From NCBI RefSeq assembly GCF_900142265.1, contig NZ_FRAH01000026.1, positions 1 to 45,168 of the forward strand: 45,168 nucleotides of DNA, read 5' to 3'. Shown here in pieces: positions 33,000 to 40,716 of this stretch (position 1 is the first letter of the stretch; the number at the start of each line of letters is the position of its first letter). The stretch is from Anaerotignum lactatifermentans DSM 14214 (lineage in GTDB: Bacteria; Bacillota; Clostridia; Lachnospirales; Anaerotignaceae). The notes below the pieces were generated by a model. It saw only the letters and a list, made by a program, of their open reading frames with translations, was not told where the DNA came from and did no database searches. The position numbers were made by a program, and so were the translations under genes.

Positions 33000-34093
33000 A
33001 AATTTATCATGTATTGACAGACCGCAATATCGGCGGCGCGGGACGGTGGCTTTTGAACTACCTGAAATACTGCAACCGGGAAACATACGATGTACGGGTG
33101 GTACTGCCTGCGGACAGCCAGCTTTGCCCTGTGGTGGAAAGTCTGGACATTCCCGTCATCAAAATGGATGCCATGGCAGACAGCTCTTATGACAAAAAGG
33201 CACTGGCACCTCTGACAGAACTGTTCCGCAAGGACAAGCCCGATGTGGTGCATACCCATGCCAGCCTGACAGCCAGAATGGCAGCGAAAAAAGCAGGTGT
33301 GCCCCGTATCTTCCATACAAAACACTGTATGGAAAACGTCAGCGGAAACACAATGAAAAGACTGGCAAAACGGATGGTGAACCATCGTTACAGTGACAGA
33401 GTCATTGCCGTGAGCAAAGCCGTAAGAAAGAGCATGATTGCCGGCGGCACAGACCCGAAACAGATTGTGACTATCTACAATGGCATTGAAATGCTTTCCC
33501 CTCTGACACCGGAGGAAAAAAGGGCGGTACTGGCGGAATACGGTGTGCCCGAAGGTCAGAAAGTTGTGGGCATCGTTGCCAGACTGGAAGAAGTGAAAGA
33601 CCATGATACCTTCCTGCGGGCGGCAGAACGCATCTGCAAAGAACGGCAGGATATCACATTCCTCATTGTGGGCACAGGCAGCCAGATGGAACGGCTGAAG
33701 GCGGATGTGAAAATGATGGGGCTGACAGAAAAGATTTTGTTCACAGGCTTTGTTTCCGCTGTGGAACGGCTGGAAGCGGCACTGGATGTGGCTGTTATCA
33801 CATCTAAAGAAGAAGCCCTGTGCCTTTCCCTTATTGAGTCCATGAGCGCAGGGGTGCCTGCCGTGGGCACAGACAGCGGCGGCGTCAGCGAAGTGGTGCG
33901 CCACGGGGAAAACGGCTATCTGGTGGCAGTAGGGGATGACGAGGATCTGGCAAGACGGATTCTGGAAATCCTTTCCGACAGAAGTCTGTATGAAAGCATG
34001 AGCAAAAAAGCCATGGCGTGGACAAGAGAAATGTTCACAGCAGAATTGATGGCGGCAAAAATGGAAAAACTGTATGCGGAGGCAAGAAAGTGA
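32981..34093 (+). CDS. GT4-family glycosyltransferase
   Basis: The start is ATG 32,981 behind TTGGGAG, inside the end of the previous gene (19-base overlap); 370 residues. The N-terminal domain has HVLTDRNIGGAGRWLLNYL, the donor-fold glycine loop, and VVHTHASLTARMAAKKAGVPRIFHTKH. The C-terminal domain has GIVARLEEVKDHDTFLRAAE and the E-x7-E region KEEALCLSLIESMSAGVPAVGTDSGGVSEVV. This is a cytoplasmic retaining transferase acting on a lipid-linked acceptor. It is translationally linked to the MurJ-ligase gene and to the DUF4330 gene that follows, so it probably adds a sugar to the same wall polymer. Confidence 0.92.
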   Translation: MEKEKLKIYHVLTDRNIGGAGRWLLNYLKYCNRETYDVRVVLPADSQLCPVVESLDIPVIKMDAMADSSYDKKALAPLTELFRKDKPDVVHTHASLTARMAAKKAGVPRIFHTKHCMENVSGNTMKRLAKRMVNHRYSDRVIAVSKAVRKSMIAGGTDPKQIVTIYNGIEMLSPLTPEEKRAVLAEYGVPEGQKVVGIVARLEEVKDHDTFLRAAERICKERQDITFLIVGTGSQMERLKADVKMMGLTEKILFTGFVSAVERLEAALDVAVITSKEEALCLSLIESMSAGVPAVGTDSGGVSEVVRHGENGYLVAVGDDEDLARRILEILSDRSLYESMSKKAMAWTREMFTAELMAAKMEKLYAEARK

Positions 34094-34590
34094 TGGAAAA
34101 GACAAAAAGCAGAAAGATATTCGGTCTGTTCAACGGTCTGGATATTTTGATCATTCTGGTTCTGCTGGCGGCAGTGGCATTCGGTGTGTACTGGGTTGCC
34201 GGCGGAAAAAACGGCGGCGGCGCTGCAGCAGAAACCAAAACATACACCTATGTGGTGGAAGGCAGACAGGTTTTGAACGAAACAGCAAACTTCCCTGAAG
34301 AAGGGGGCAAGGTCTTTGACAGCACCAGCTCCGCATATCTGGGAACAGTGAAAAGCTGCTGGACAGAACCTTTCCGGGAAGTGAATTTCAATCGTACCAC
34401 AAACAAGTATGAAATGCTGCCGGTACCCGGCTACTGCAATATTTATGTGGAAATTGAAGGCAGCGGCACAGAAACCGATCAGGACATTACCGTAGAGGGC
34501 AATGTGGTAAAGGTCGGCAAGGAACAAAATGTGAAAGGCAAAGGATACGCCTTCAAGGGTTATATTGTAGAAGTAAGGGATGGTGAGTAA
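34093..34590 (+). CDS. DUF4330 domain protein, first of two
   Basis: ATG 34,093 shares a base with the stop of the previous gene; GGAGG lies 10 nt upstream. The 165-residue product has a short basic N-terminus, one transmembrane helix (LDILIILVLLAAVAFGVYWVAGG) and an external beta-rich domain with GKVFDSTSSAYLGTVKSCWTEPFREVNF and VEGNVVKVGKEQNVKGKGYAFKGYIVEV. This matches the DUF4330 plan of one helix and a small outside domain. The function is unknown. It lies between two glycosyltransferase genes, and a paralogue follows. Confidence 0.75.
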   Translation: MEKTKSRKIFGLFNGLDILIILVLLAAVAFGVYWVAGGKNGGGAAAETKTYTYVVEGRQVLNETANFPEEGGKVFDSTSSAYLGTVKSCWTEPFREVNFNRTTNKYEMLPVPGYCNIYVEIEGSGTETDQDITVEGNVVKVGKEQNVKGKGYAFKGYIVEVRDGE

Positions 34591-35068
34591 TGTGGCAAAA
34601 AGACGACCCAATATCATAGATTTGCTGATTCTGGTGGTTGTGGTGGCGCTGGTTGCTGTAGGGGTATACAAATTCGGCGTTGTCAACCAGAAGGAATCTG
34701 CCGGCGTAACAGCAGAAGCATCCAAAGTGACTTATACAGCCTTTATTGACGATGTGCGTATGGCAACAGTCAATGCCCTGCATGTGGGGGATACCATGTA
34801 CGACGCAAAAACAAATACTTACATCGGCACCATTACCGATGTGCAGTATGCGCCAAAGATGAAAAACGTCATTGACAACAGCGGCAACACCATTCTGGTG
34901 GAATATCCCGAATATTACGGGGTTACTCTGACGCTGGAAGGCAATATCATTGAAAAGGAAGACGGCTACTTCGCAGAAGGCACTGTGGAACTGAAAGCCA
35001 ATTCCGAAATGGAAGTTTATACGAAATATGCGCAACCCAAGATGAAAGTAACTTCAATTGATATTTGA
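34580..35068 (+). CDS. DUF4330 domain protein, second of two
   Basis: 162 residues if ATG 34,580 is used; GTG 34,592 has the better-placed ribosome site (GGTGAG), so the start is uncertain. One helix (IIDLLILVVVVALVAVGVYKFGVV) is followed by an external domain with VNALHVGDTMYDAKTNTYIGTITDVQYAP and VTLTLEGNIIEKEDGYFAEGTVELKANSEMEVYTKYAQPK. It has the same layout as the preceding protein, and the GTV..V and EGN..EK..YFA..G segments align, so the two are paralogues. Overlap by 11 bases implies coupled expression. They could form a heteromer that assists export or polymerisation of the wall glycan; this is inference. Confidence 0.75.
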   Translation: MVSNVAKRRPNIIDLLILVVVVALVAVGVYKFGVVNQKESAGVTAEASKVTYTAFIDDVRMATVNALHVGDTMYDAKTNTYIGTITDVQYAPKMKNVIDNSGNTILVEYPEYYGVTLTLEGNIIEKEDGYFAEGTVELKANSEMEVYTKYAQPKMKVTSIDI

Positions 35069-35082
35069 CAGGTGGGACGAAT

Positions 35083-37314
35083 ATGAAATATAAAGTATTG
35101 ATGACGCTGATGGGATTGGATATCGGCGGTGCGGAAACTCATGTAGTGGAACTTTCCAAAGAACTGAAAAAACAGGGCTATGACATCATCGTTGCATCCA
35201 ATGGTGGTGTTTACGAACAGGAACTGGCGGAAGCGGGGATCCGTCATTACAAAGTGCCCATGAATCAGCGCAATGTAATGAAAATGTTGAAATCTTATAT
35301 GCTTCTGAAAAAGATCATCCGCAAGGAAAAACCGGACATTGTCCATTCTCATGCCAGAATCCCCGGCTTTATCTGCGGCATGCTGAAAAAGAAACTGAAA
35401 TTTACATTTGTCACCTCTGCACACTGGGTATTTTACACAGGGATGGGGCTGAAATATCTGACCAACTGGGGTCAGAAAGTGGTTGCTGTCAGTGAGGACA
35501 TCAAGCAGTATTTGATGGACAACTATCATGTGCGCAGCGAAAATATTTTTGTAACTATCAACGGTATTGACACAGACAAGTTTTCTCCCGAAACAGACAG
35601 CACCAAAGTCCGTCAGGAATTCCATCTGACAGGGGAAGAACCCACACTGGTTTATGTGAGCCGTATGGATGAAAGCCGTGCCATGGTGGCAAGACAGCTC
35701 ATTGAGATTACACCAAAGCTGGCAGAAAAGATTCCCGGTCTGCGTATCATCATCGTAGGCGGCGGCGATGTCTTTGACGAACTGCTGGAAAAGAGCAAAG
35801 GTGTCAACAAGAAGCTGGGCAGAGAATGCATCACCATGACTGGCGCAAGAACGGATATCAACGAACTGGTTTCTGTGGCAGACGTATTTGTCGGTGTGAG
35901 CCGTGCGGCACTGGAAGCTATGGCGGCCGGCAAGACGGTTATCGTTGCGGGGAATGAAGGCTATATTGGTCTGTTTGGCGAAGATAAACTGGCTATGGCA
36001 CAGGAAAACAACTTCTGCTGCCGTGGATGCGAAATGTCTGAAGAGGACAAGCTCTACAGAGATACCGTATACGCTTTCTGCAACATGACACCGGAAGAAA
36101 GAGAAAAAGCCGGCGCTTACGGCAGAGAAGTGATCTTCCGTTATTACTCTGTGACAAGAATGGCACAGGATAGTGTAAAGGCTTATGACGCAGCTTGGAA
36201 GGAAAGCCACGAAAAACAGTATCATGTGGTTATGAGCGGCTATTACGGCTTCAATAACACAGGTGACGAAGCTATCATGCTTTCTATGCACAAGAACATT
36301 CAGGAATTGGGGGACAATTACCACATCACGGTACTGTCCAACAAACCAGTGGAAACAAGAGAAAAATACGGCATTGAAGCCGTTTATCGTTTTGGTGTGC
36401 GGGATGTGCTCTGTGCCATCCACCAGAGCGACGCCCTCCTTAGCGGCGGCGGATCTCTGCTTCAGGACAGCACCAGCACACGTTCTTTGATGTACTACCT
36501 TTCCATTACAGCGGCGGCGAAATTCATGCGGAAAAAAGTCATGCTTTATGCCAACGGCATTGGTCCTGTTTCCGGCAAGCGCAACCGCAGACTGGTGAAA
36601 CAGGTGGTGAACAAGGCTGACCTCATTACATTGAGAGAAGAAAATTCCTACGAAGAATTGCTGAGCATGGGTGTGAACTCGAAGAAATGCTTTGTGACCG
36701 CTGACCCTGTATTCACTATGGACGGCATTGCAAAAGAAGATGCATACCGTCTGCTGGATAAGGAAGGTATTCCGCAGGATAAACCTTTGGTAGTGGTTTC
36801 TGTAAGAAATTGGCGGGATATGGATAAATTCATTTCTCGATTCGCAAAACTCTGCGATACCATTGTGGAAAAATATAACCGGAATATCGTCTTTTTGGCA
36901 ATGCAAATGCCAAACGATATTACCATCAGTGAGAAAGTCCAGAAGAAAATGGAACAGCCTGCTTATATCCTGCGGGGCAGCTATACCCCCAGCGAAGTCA
37001 TGGGCATCATTTCCACAGCAGACTTTATTCTGAGCATGCGTCTGCATACACTGATTTTTGCAGCAAGACAGCATGTGCCTCTGGTGGGCTTTGTATATGA
37101 TCCGAAGATTGAATACTATCTGGAAAAACTGGAAATGCCCAGCGGCGGCGATCTGAAGAGCTTTGATATGGACCATACACTGGGACTCATTGATGATATT
37201 GTGAAAAACAAACAGGCTTATGTGGCAAAACTGGAAGAAAAGGCAAAACACCTGAACCAGATGGCACACCGCAATGAGAAATACCTCATGCGCCTGCTGG
37301 AGAAACGGAAATAA
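35083..37314 (+). CDS. csaB: GT4 glycosyltransferase fused to CsaB polysaccharide pyruvyl transferase
   Basis: The start is ATG 35,083 (GGTGGGAC upstream), 743 residues. Residues 1 to about 375 are a GT4 enzyme: TLMGLDIGGAETHVVELSKELKK, VHSHARIPGFICG, YVSRMDESRAMVARQLIE, then VGVSRAALEAMAAGKTVIVAGNEG in place of the usual E-x7-E. From about 385 a CsaB/WcaK-type domain follows: VVMSGYYGFNNTGDEAIMLSM, LLSGGGSLLQDSTSTRSLMYYL, YANGIGPVSGKRNR and ADFILSMRLHTLIFAARQHVPLVG with its conserved R-H. CsaB puts pyruvate ketals on secondary cell-wall polymer, the ligand of SLH domains. The fusion suggests sugar addition and pyruvylation on one chain. Confidence 0.92.
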   Translation: MKYKVLMTLMGLDIGGAETHVVELSKELKKQGYDIIVASNGGVYEQELAEAGIRHYKVPMNQRNVMKMLKSYMLLKKIIRKEKPDIVHSHARIPGFICGMLKKKLKFTFVTSAHWVFYTGMGLKYLTNWGQKVVAVSEDIKQYLMDNYHVRSENIFVTINGIDTDKFSPETDSTKVRQEFHLTGEEPTLVYVSRMDESRAMVARQLIEITPKLAEKIPGLRIIIVGGGDVFDELLEKSKGVNKKLGRECITMTGARTDINELVSVADVFVGVSRAALEAMAAGKTVIVAGNEGYIGLFGEDKLAMAQENNFCCRGCEMSEEDKLYRDTVYAFCNMTPEEREKAGAYGREVIFRYYSVTRMAQDSVKAYDAAWKESHEKQYHVVMSGYYGFNNTGDEAIMLSMHKNIQELGDNYHITVLSNKPVETREKYGIEAVYRFGVRDVLCAIHQSDALLSGGGSLLQDSTSTRSLMYYLSITAAAKFMRKKVMLYANGIGPVSGKRNRRLVKQVVNKADLITLREENSYEELLSMGVNSKKCFVTADPVFTMDGIAKEDAYRLLDKEGIPQDKPLVVVSVRNWRDMDKFISRFAKLCDTIVEKYNRNIVFLAMQMPNDITISEKVQKKMEQPAYILRGSYTPSEVMGIISTADFILSMRLHTLIFAARQHVPLVGFVYDPKIEYYLEKLEMPSGGDLKSFDMDHTLGLIDDIVKNKQAYVAKLEEKAKHLNQMAHRNEKYLMRLLEKRK

Positions 37315-37331
37315 GGGGGACAAGGGCAGTT

Positions 37332-38063
37332 ATGAGAAAAATGACACAGATTTTGGATGTGCCTTTTGACGCTTTGACCATGGCAGAGGCTGTGGAAAAG
37401 GTCATGGTATTTTTGGCAGATGATAAACAGCATTACATCTGCACACCCAACCCGGAAATCGTTATGGAGGCGCAGCATGACAAAGAGTTGATGAAGATTC
37501 TGCGGGAAGCGGACCTGGTAGTGCCCGACGGCATCGGCGTTGTATGGGCAAGTCGCTACAGTGAAATTTTGCTGACAGAAAGAGTGGCAGGCTATGACCT
37601 GACACAGAATATTTTCAGCCGCATTGCCGGAAAGAATGAAAGTGTATACTTTTTCGGCGGTGCACCGGGCGTGGCTTCCACTGCCGCAAGACAGATGAAA
37701 AAAGTCTATCCCGGTCTGAAGATTGTCGGCGGACATAACGGTTATTTTGACGCAGAAGAAGAAAAGAAAATCATTGCAGACATAAAACGTCTTTCTCCGT
37801 CCATACTATTGGTAGGACTGGGCGCACCCAAACAGGAAAAATGGATTTACGAACATCTGGAAGAAGTGGGTGCAAAGGTTGCCATTGGCGTTGGCGGCAG
37901 TTTTGACGTTATGGCAGGCAATGTGAAACGGGCACCGAAGCTGTTCCGGAAATTAGGTCTGGAATGGTTCTACCGCCTCATCACACAGCCCACCAGATGG
38001 CGGCGTATGATGCGTCTGCCGAAATTTGCGCTGACAGTCCTGAGAAAACAGAAAAAGAGATAA
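37332..38063 (+). CDS. tagA: WecG/TagA/CpsF family glycosyltransferase
   Basis: 243 residues, start ATG 37,332 with AAGGGGGAC upstream. GT26 motifs: HYICTPNPEIVMEAQHD, LVVPDGIGVVWASRY, SVYFFGGAPGVASTAARQM, ILLVGLGAPKQEKWI and GVGGSFDVMAGNVKRAPKLFRKLGLEWFYRL. In teichoic acid and SCWP pathways this enzyme transfers N-acetylmannosamine onto lipid-linked GlcNAc, making the linkage unit that LCP enzymes later attach to peptidoglycan. It is the last clear polymer gene of the operon, 17 bases after the CsaB fusion. Confidence 0.92.
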   Translation: MRKMTQILDVPFDALTMAEAVEKVMVFLADDKQHYICTPNPEIVMEAQHDKELMKILREADLVVPDGIGVVWASRYSEILLTERVAGYDLTQNIFSRIAGKNESVYFFGGAPGVASTAARQMKKVYPGLKIVGGHNGYFDAEEEKKIIADIKRLSPSILLVGLGAPKQEKWIYEHLEEVGAKVAIGVGGSFDVMAGNVKRAPKLFRKLGLEWFYRLITQPTRWRRMMRLPKFALTVLRKQKKR

Positions 38064-38090
38064 TCTCGGGAAAAAGGCGGCGAACAGAAT

Positions 38091-38948
38091 ATGGAGAAAA
38101 AGAAATATGCGGCATATGGTATGCTTTTGGCAGGAACGGCACTGCTGGCTGTAGGCGTTCAGAATTTTCTGGAACCTATGGAATTGGTGGCAGGGGGGAT
38201 TTCCGGTCTGGGGATGATTCTGGATGATGTATCCCGCAGGCTGGGCGGTCCGGCTGTTCCCCTGTGGCTGGTGAATACAGCCCTGAATGTGCCGCTGTTT
38301 CTTTTGGCGTGGTACGCACAGGGAAGGCAGTTTTTGGGGAAAACCATACTGACTTCCCTTTTGTTTTCTGTGATGCTTTACATTGCGGCAAGATTTCCTA
38401 TGTATCATGGGGATTTGCTGACAGCGGCAGCTTATGGCGGTGTGTTTATGGGGGCTGGTCTGGGATTGGTGCTGCGGGGCGGCGCGACCACAGGCGGCGT
38501 GGATTTGGTGGCGGCATTGCTTCATGACGGGTTTTTCCATCATGTTTCTGTGGCAAGGCTGGTGCTTTTTCTGGATGGCTCCATCATATTGCTGGGATTG
38601 GTGACTTTTGGTCCTACCCATACCCTCTATGCCATTCTTGCTGTGGGCATTATGGAGAAGGTTATGGATCGTGTGGCAGAAGGCGGCAGTGCTGTACGGG
38701 CAGCAGTTATTGTGACAGAAGAAGGCAAAGCCGTGGCGGAAGGGCTTTCTGCTCTCAGGGGCAGAGGGGTTATGTCACTTTTGGATATGGAAAATTGTCC
38801 AGAAAAAGGGCAAAATGTGCTGTATTGTGTTTTTTCGCAAAAAGACCTTTCTCTGGTCAAAAGTCTTATCATGAATATTGACAGAAAGGCATACTTTCTC
38901 TTGTCAGATATGCGGGATGTTTTGGGGGATACGGAATTTCATAAGTAA
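38091..38948 (+). CDS. YitT family membrane protein (DUF161/DUF2179)
   Basis: 285 residues. Five or so helices fill the first 180 residues, with the family segment NFLEPMELVAGGISGLGMILDDVSRRLGGPAVPLWLVNTALNVPLF and GVFMGAGLGLVLRGGATTGGVDLVAALL. A soluble DUF2179 domain follows (AAVIVTEEGKAVAEGLSALRGRGVMSL, then CVFSQKDLSLVKSLIMNIDRKAYFLLSDMRDVLGD). YitT proteins are common in Bacillota and their transport role is unresolved. It is 27 bases after tagA and could be the last gene of the operon; a terminator comes about 110 bases later. Confidence 0.88.
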   Translation: MEKKKYAAYGMLLAGTALLAVGVQNFLEPMELVAGGISGLGMILDDVSRRLGGPAVPLWLVNTALNVPLFLLAWYAQGRQFLGKTILTSLLFSVMLYIAARFPMYHGDLLTAAAYGGVFMGAGLGLVLRGGATTGGVDLVAALLHDGFFHHVSVARLVLFLDGSIILLGLVTFGPTHTLYAILAVGIMEKVMDRVAEGGSAVRAAVIVTEEGKAVAEGLSALRGRGVMSLLDMENCPEKGQNVLYCVFSQKDLSLVKSLIMNIDRKAYFLLSDMRDVLGDTEFHK

Positions 38949-39058
38949 AAAAGACGAAGCCGAAAAAGCCGGAAAAAAGGCTTTTGGGCATTCCGTGAAC
39001 AAAAATCAAGACAGTTTAGATAAAAAAAGGCTGTGTTTTTTATGAAAAAATAAGGTCG

Positions 39059-39102
39059 AAAGAGAATTTGTATGTTTTTTTTGCAAATTCTCTTTCTTTT
39101 TT
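39059..39102 (+). terminator. Intrinsic terminator after the YitT gene
   Basis: A 12-bp perfect stem AAAGAGAATTTG (39,059-39,070) / CAAATTCTCTTT (39,084-39,095) is followed by CTTTTTT. The gap 38,949-39,243 holds this, a weaker stem AAAAGCC/GGCTTTT at 38,964-38,985 and a possible -10 (TATAAA at 39,114), and no gene. Confidence 0.8.
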
Positions 39103-39243
39103 CAGCATTTTGTTATAAAATGTATTTAGGCTATTTGAATAACACAGGGCGATACTGTTTTTCGGCACTTTTGACAGGAATCCTGTCTGTTCAAAGGCAG
39201 GCGACACATAGGAGAAAAAATAATTCATTTGAGGTGATAGCGC

Positions 39244-40335
39244 ATGATTTCCAATCAGATTTTACAGAGTACCATTGATGGACTGAAAAACATTACGAGA
39301 AAAGAATTGAGCGTCGTGGAGAAGGAAGGCAAGGTCATTGCTACCACGGAAGAAAACATGATTGGACGCCAGATTGACGCGGTGGAAAATTTTGTGGGCT
39401 CTCAGGCTGAAAGTCAGTTGATTCTGGGTTATCAGTATTTCAAGATTTATGATAACGGCGTACCCGAATATGTGGTACAGGTTAAAGGCGAAGATGAAGA
39501 AGGCTACCGTATCGGTAAGATTGCAGCGTTCCAGATTCAGAGTCTGCTGGTGGCTTATAAAGAAAGATACGACAAAGACAACTTTATCAAAAACCTGCTG
39601 CTGGATAACCTGCTGTTGGTAGATATCTACAGCCGTGCGAAAAAACTGCATATTGAAAATAATGTAAGCAGAATCGTATACCTGATTGAAACAAACATTG
39701 ACAAAGAAATGAATGTTGTGGAAATCGTCAGAGGCATTTTCCCTGCAAAAACAAAAGACTTCGTAACAGCAGTGGATGAACACAGCATCATTCTGGTAAA
39801 AGAACTCCGTGACAAAGAAGCAACTGACGAAATCGACCGCATTGCGAAAGTTATCGAAGAAACACTGAACACAGAAACAAACAGCAAAGTTTACATTTCC
39901 AGCGGTACTGTTGTAGGCGACCTGAAAGACGTATCCCGTTCTTACAAAGAAGCCAAAATGGCTCTGGAAGTTGGCAAAATCTTTGAAACAGACAAATATA
40001 TCGTTAACTATGAAAAACTGGGCATCGGTCGTCTGATTTATCAGCTGCCTCTGCCTCTTTGCAGAATGTTCATCAAAGAAGTGCTGCATGGTTTGACCAT
40101 GGATGATTTCGACGATGAAACACTGGCAACCGTCAACAAATTCTTTGAAAACAACCTGAACGTATCCGAAACCAGCCGTCAGCTGTATATCCACAGAAAT
40201 ACATTGGTATATCGGCTGGATAAACTGCAGAAAATGACAGGTCTGGATCTGAGAAACTTTGATGATGCCATTATCTTCAAAATCACACTGATGGTAAGCA
40301 AGTACATGATGTACATGGACAAAATGGCTTATTAA
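39244..40335 (+). CDS. PucR/CdaR-type transcriptional regulator
   Basis: 363 residues, start ATG 39,244 with TTGAGGTGA. The N-terminal third resembles the sugar-diacid-binding domain of CdaR (ISNQILQSTIDGLKNITRKELSVVEKEGKVIATT). The middle is a GGDEF-like CdaR domain (VYISSGTVVGDLKDVSRSYKEAKMALEVG). The C-terminus is the PucR HTH_30 domain: TVNKFFENNLNVSETSRQLYIHRNTLVYRLDKLQKMTGLDLRNFDDAIIFKI. Family members regulate sugar-diacid or purine use, but no such genes are next to it, so its targets are unknown. It stands alone between two terminators. Confidence 0.88.
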   Translation: MISNQILQSTIDGLKNITRKELSVVEKEGKVIATTEENMIGRQIDAVENFVGSQAESQLILGYQYFKIYDNGVPEYVVQVKGEDEEGYRIGKIAAFQIQSLLVAYKERYDKDNFIKNLLLDNLLLVDIYSRAKKLHIENNVSRIVYLIETNIDKEMNVVEIVRGIFPAKTKDFVTAVDEHSIILVKELRDKEATDEIDRIAKVIEETLNTETNSKVYISSGTVVGDLKDVSRSYKEAKMALEVGKIFETDKYIVNYEKLGIGRLIYQLPLPLCRMFIKEVLHGLTMDDFDDETLATVNKFFENNLNVSETSRQLYIHRNTLVYRLDKLQKMTGLDLRNFDDAIIFKITLMVSKYMMYMDKMAY

Positions 40336-40350
40336 GAAAAGAAGTATTGA

Positions 40351-40384
40351 AATCTCCTGCCAATCAATGGCGGGAGATTTTTTA
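40351..40384 (+). terminator. Intrinsic terminator of the PucR-type gene
   Basis: AATCTCCTGCC (40,351-40,361) pairs with GGCGGGAGATT (40,369-40,379) with one internal mismatch or wobble, followed by TTTTT. Confidence 0.85.
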
Positions 40385-40432
40385 TGGAAAAAACATTCAT
40401 GGATTCTTAAGAATCTGGAGGGGGAAATTGGG

Positions 40433-40461
40433 TTGTTCCTGCTTTTTTTCTGTGATATAAT
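40433..40461 (+). promoter_or_regulatory. Orphan sigma-A promoter
   Basis: TTGTTC (40,433-40,438), 17 nt and a perfect TATAAT (40,456-40,461). No gene starts before the terminator at 40,513, so it appears to serve a short RNA. Confidence 0.7.
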
Positions 40462-40467
40462 CGAAAA

Positions 40468-40550
40468 AGCACGAAATGTGCCTTTCACAACTGAAAACAG
40501 GGGCGAATGAGTGACCGTCTTTCGGGGAAAACGGAAGGCGGTCTTTTTGC
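40468..40550 (+). ncRNA. Candidate small RNA between pucR-type gene and ftsE
   Basis: A strong promoter at 40,433-40,461 and an intrinsic terminator at 40,513-40,548 define a transcript of about 80 nt. It begins with a small hairpin GCAC-GAAA-GTGC (one base bulged), followed by an unpaired stretch (TTCACAACTGAAAACAGGGG) and the terminator stem. The only ATG (40,507) opens a frame that runs through the terminator stem and lacks a proper ribosome site. No riboswitch class was recognised. It could be a trans-acting RNA or a leader that attenuates ftsE transcription. Confidence 0.45.
40513..40548 (+). terminator. Intrinsic terminator of the candidate small RNA
   Basis: GACCGTCTTTC (40,513-40,523) pairs with GGAAGGCGGTC (40,533-40,543) with two G-U pairs, then TTTTT. 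Confidence 0.8.
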
Positions 40551-40611
40551 GTTTTTTTGGTAAAAACCGCTGAAATTAACGGAAAATTCATATTTGCCAA
40601 AGGTTTTGCCC

Positions 40612-40640
40612 TTGTGAGGGTACCTGTTTTATGCTATAAT
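40612..40640 (+). promoter_or_regulatory. Promoter of ftsEX
   Basis: TTGTGA (40,612-40,617), 17 nt and TATAAT (40,635-40,640), with TG two bases before the -10. The ftsE start codon is 77 bases downstream. Confidence 0.7.
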
Positions 40641-40716
40641 TTTATGGTGTTTGGGACGGAAAAAGAGAGATTTGGCTGTTTTTCCGTCAAATTTTGTAAA
40701 GAAAGGGAGATACGTT

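Noticed and set aside
32909-34105. Minus-strand frame of 398 codons opposite the GT4 gene
   Set aside because: No domain or ribosome site, composition typical of antisense frames, and the plus strand gene is certain.
35017-37323. Very long open frame (768 codons) on the minus strand opposite the GT4-CsaB gene
   Set aside because: Its translation is rich in Phe, Cys and His with no recognisable domain, and it mirrors the codon pattern of the real plus-strand gene. It is a shadow frame.
38964-38985. Second terminator after the YitT gene
   Set aside because: The stem AAAAGCC/GGCTTTT is followed by GGGC, not by T residues; the better terminator is at 39,059-39,102.
39262-40488. Minus-strand frame of 408 codons opposite the PucR-type gene
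   Set aside because: Same signs of a shadow frame; the plus strand encodes a clear regulator with a complete HTH domain.
40468-40550. Known riboswitch (fluoride, guanidine or preQ1 type) in the short transcript
   Set aside because: None of the conserved cores could be matched, and the next gene, ftsE, is not a usual target.
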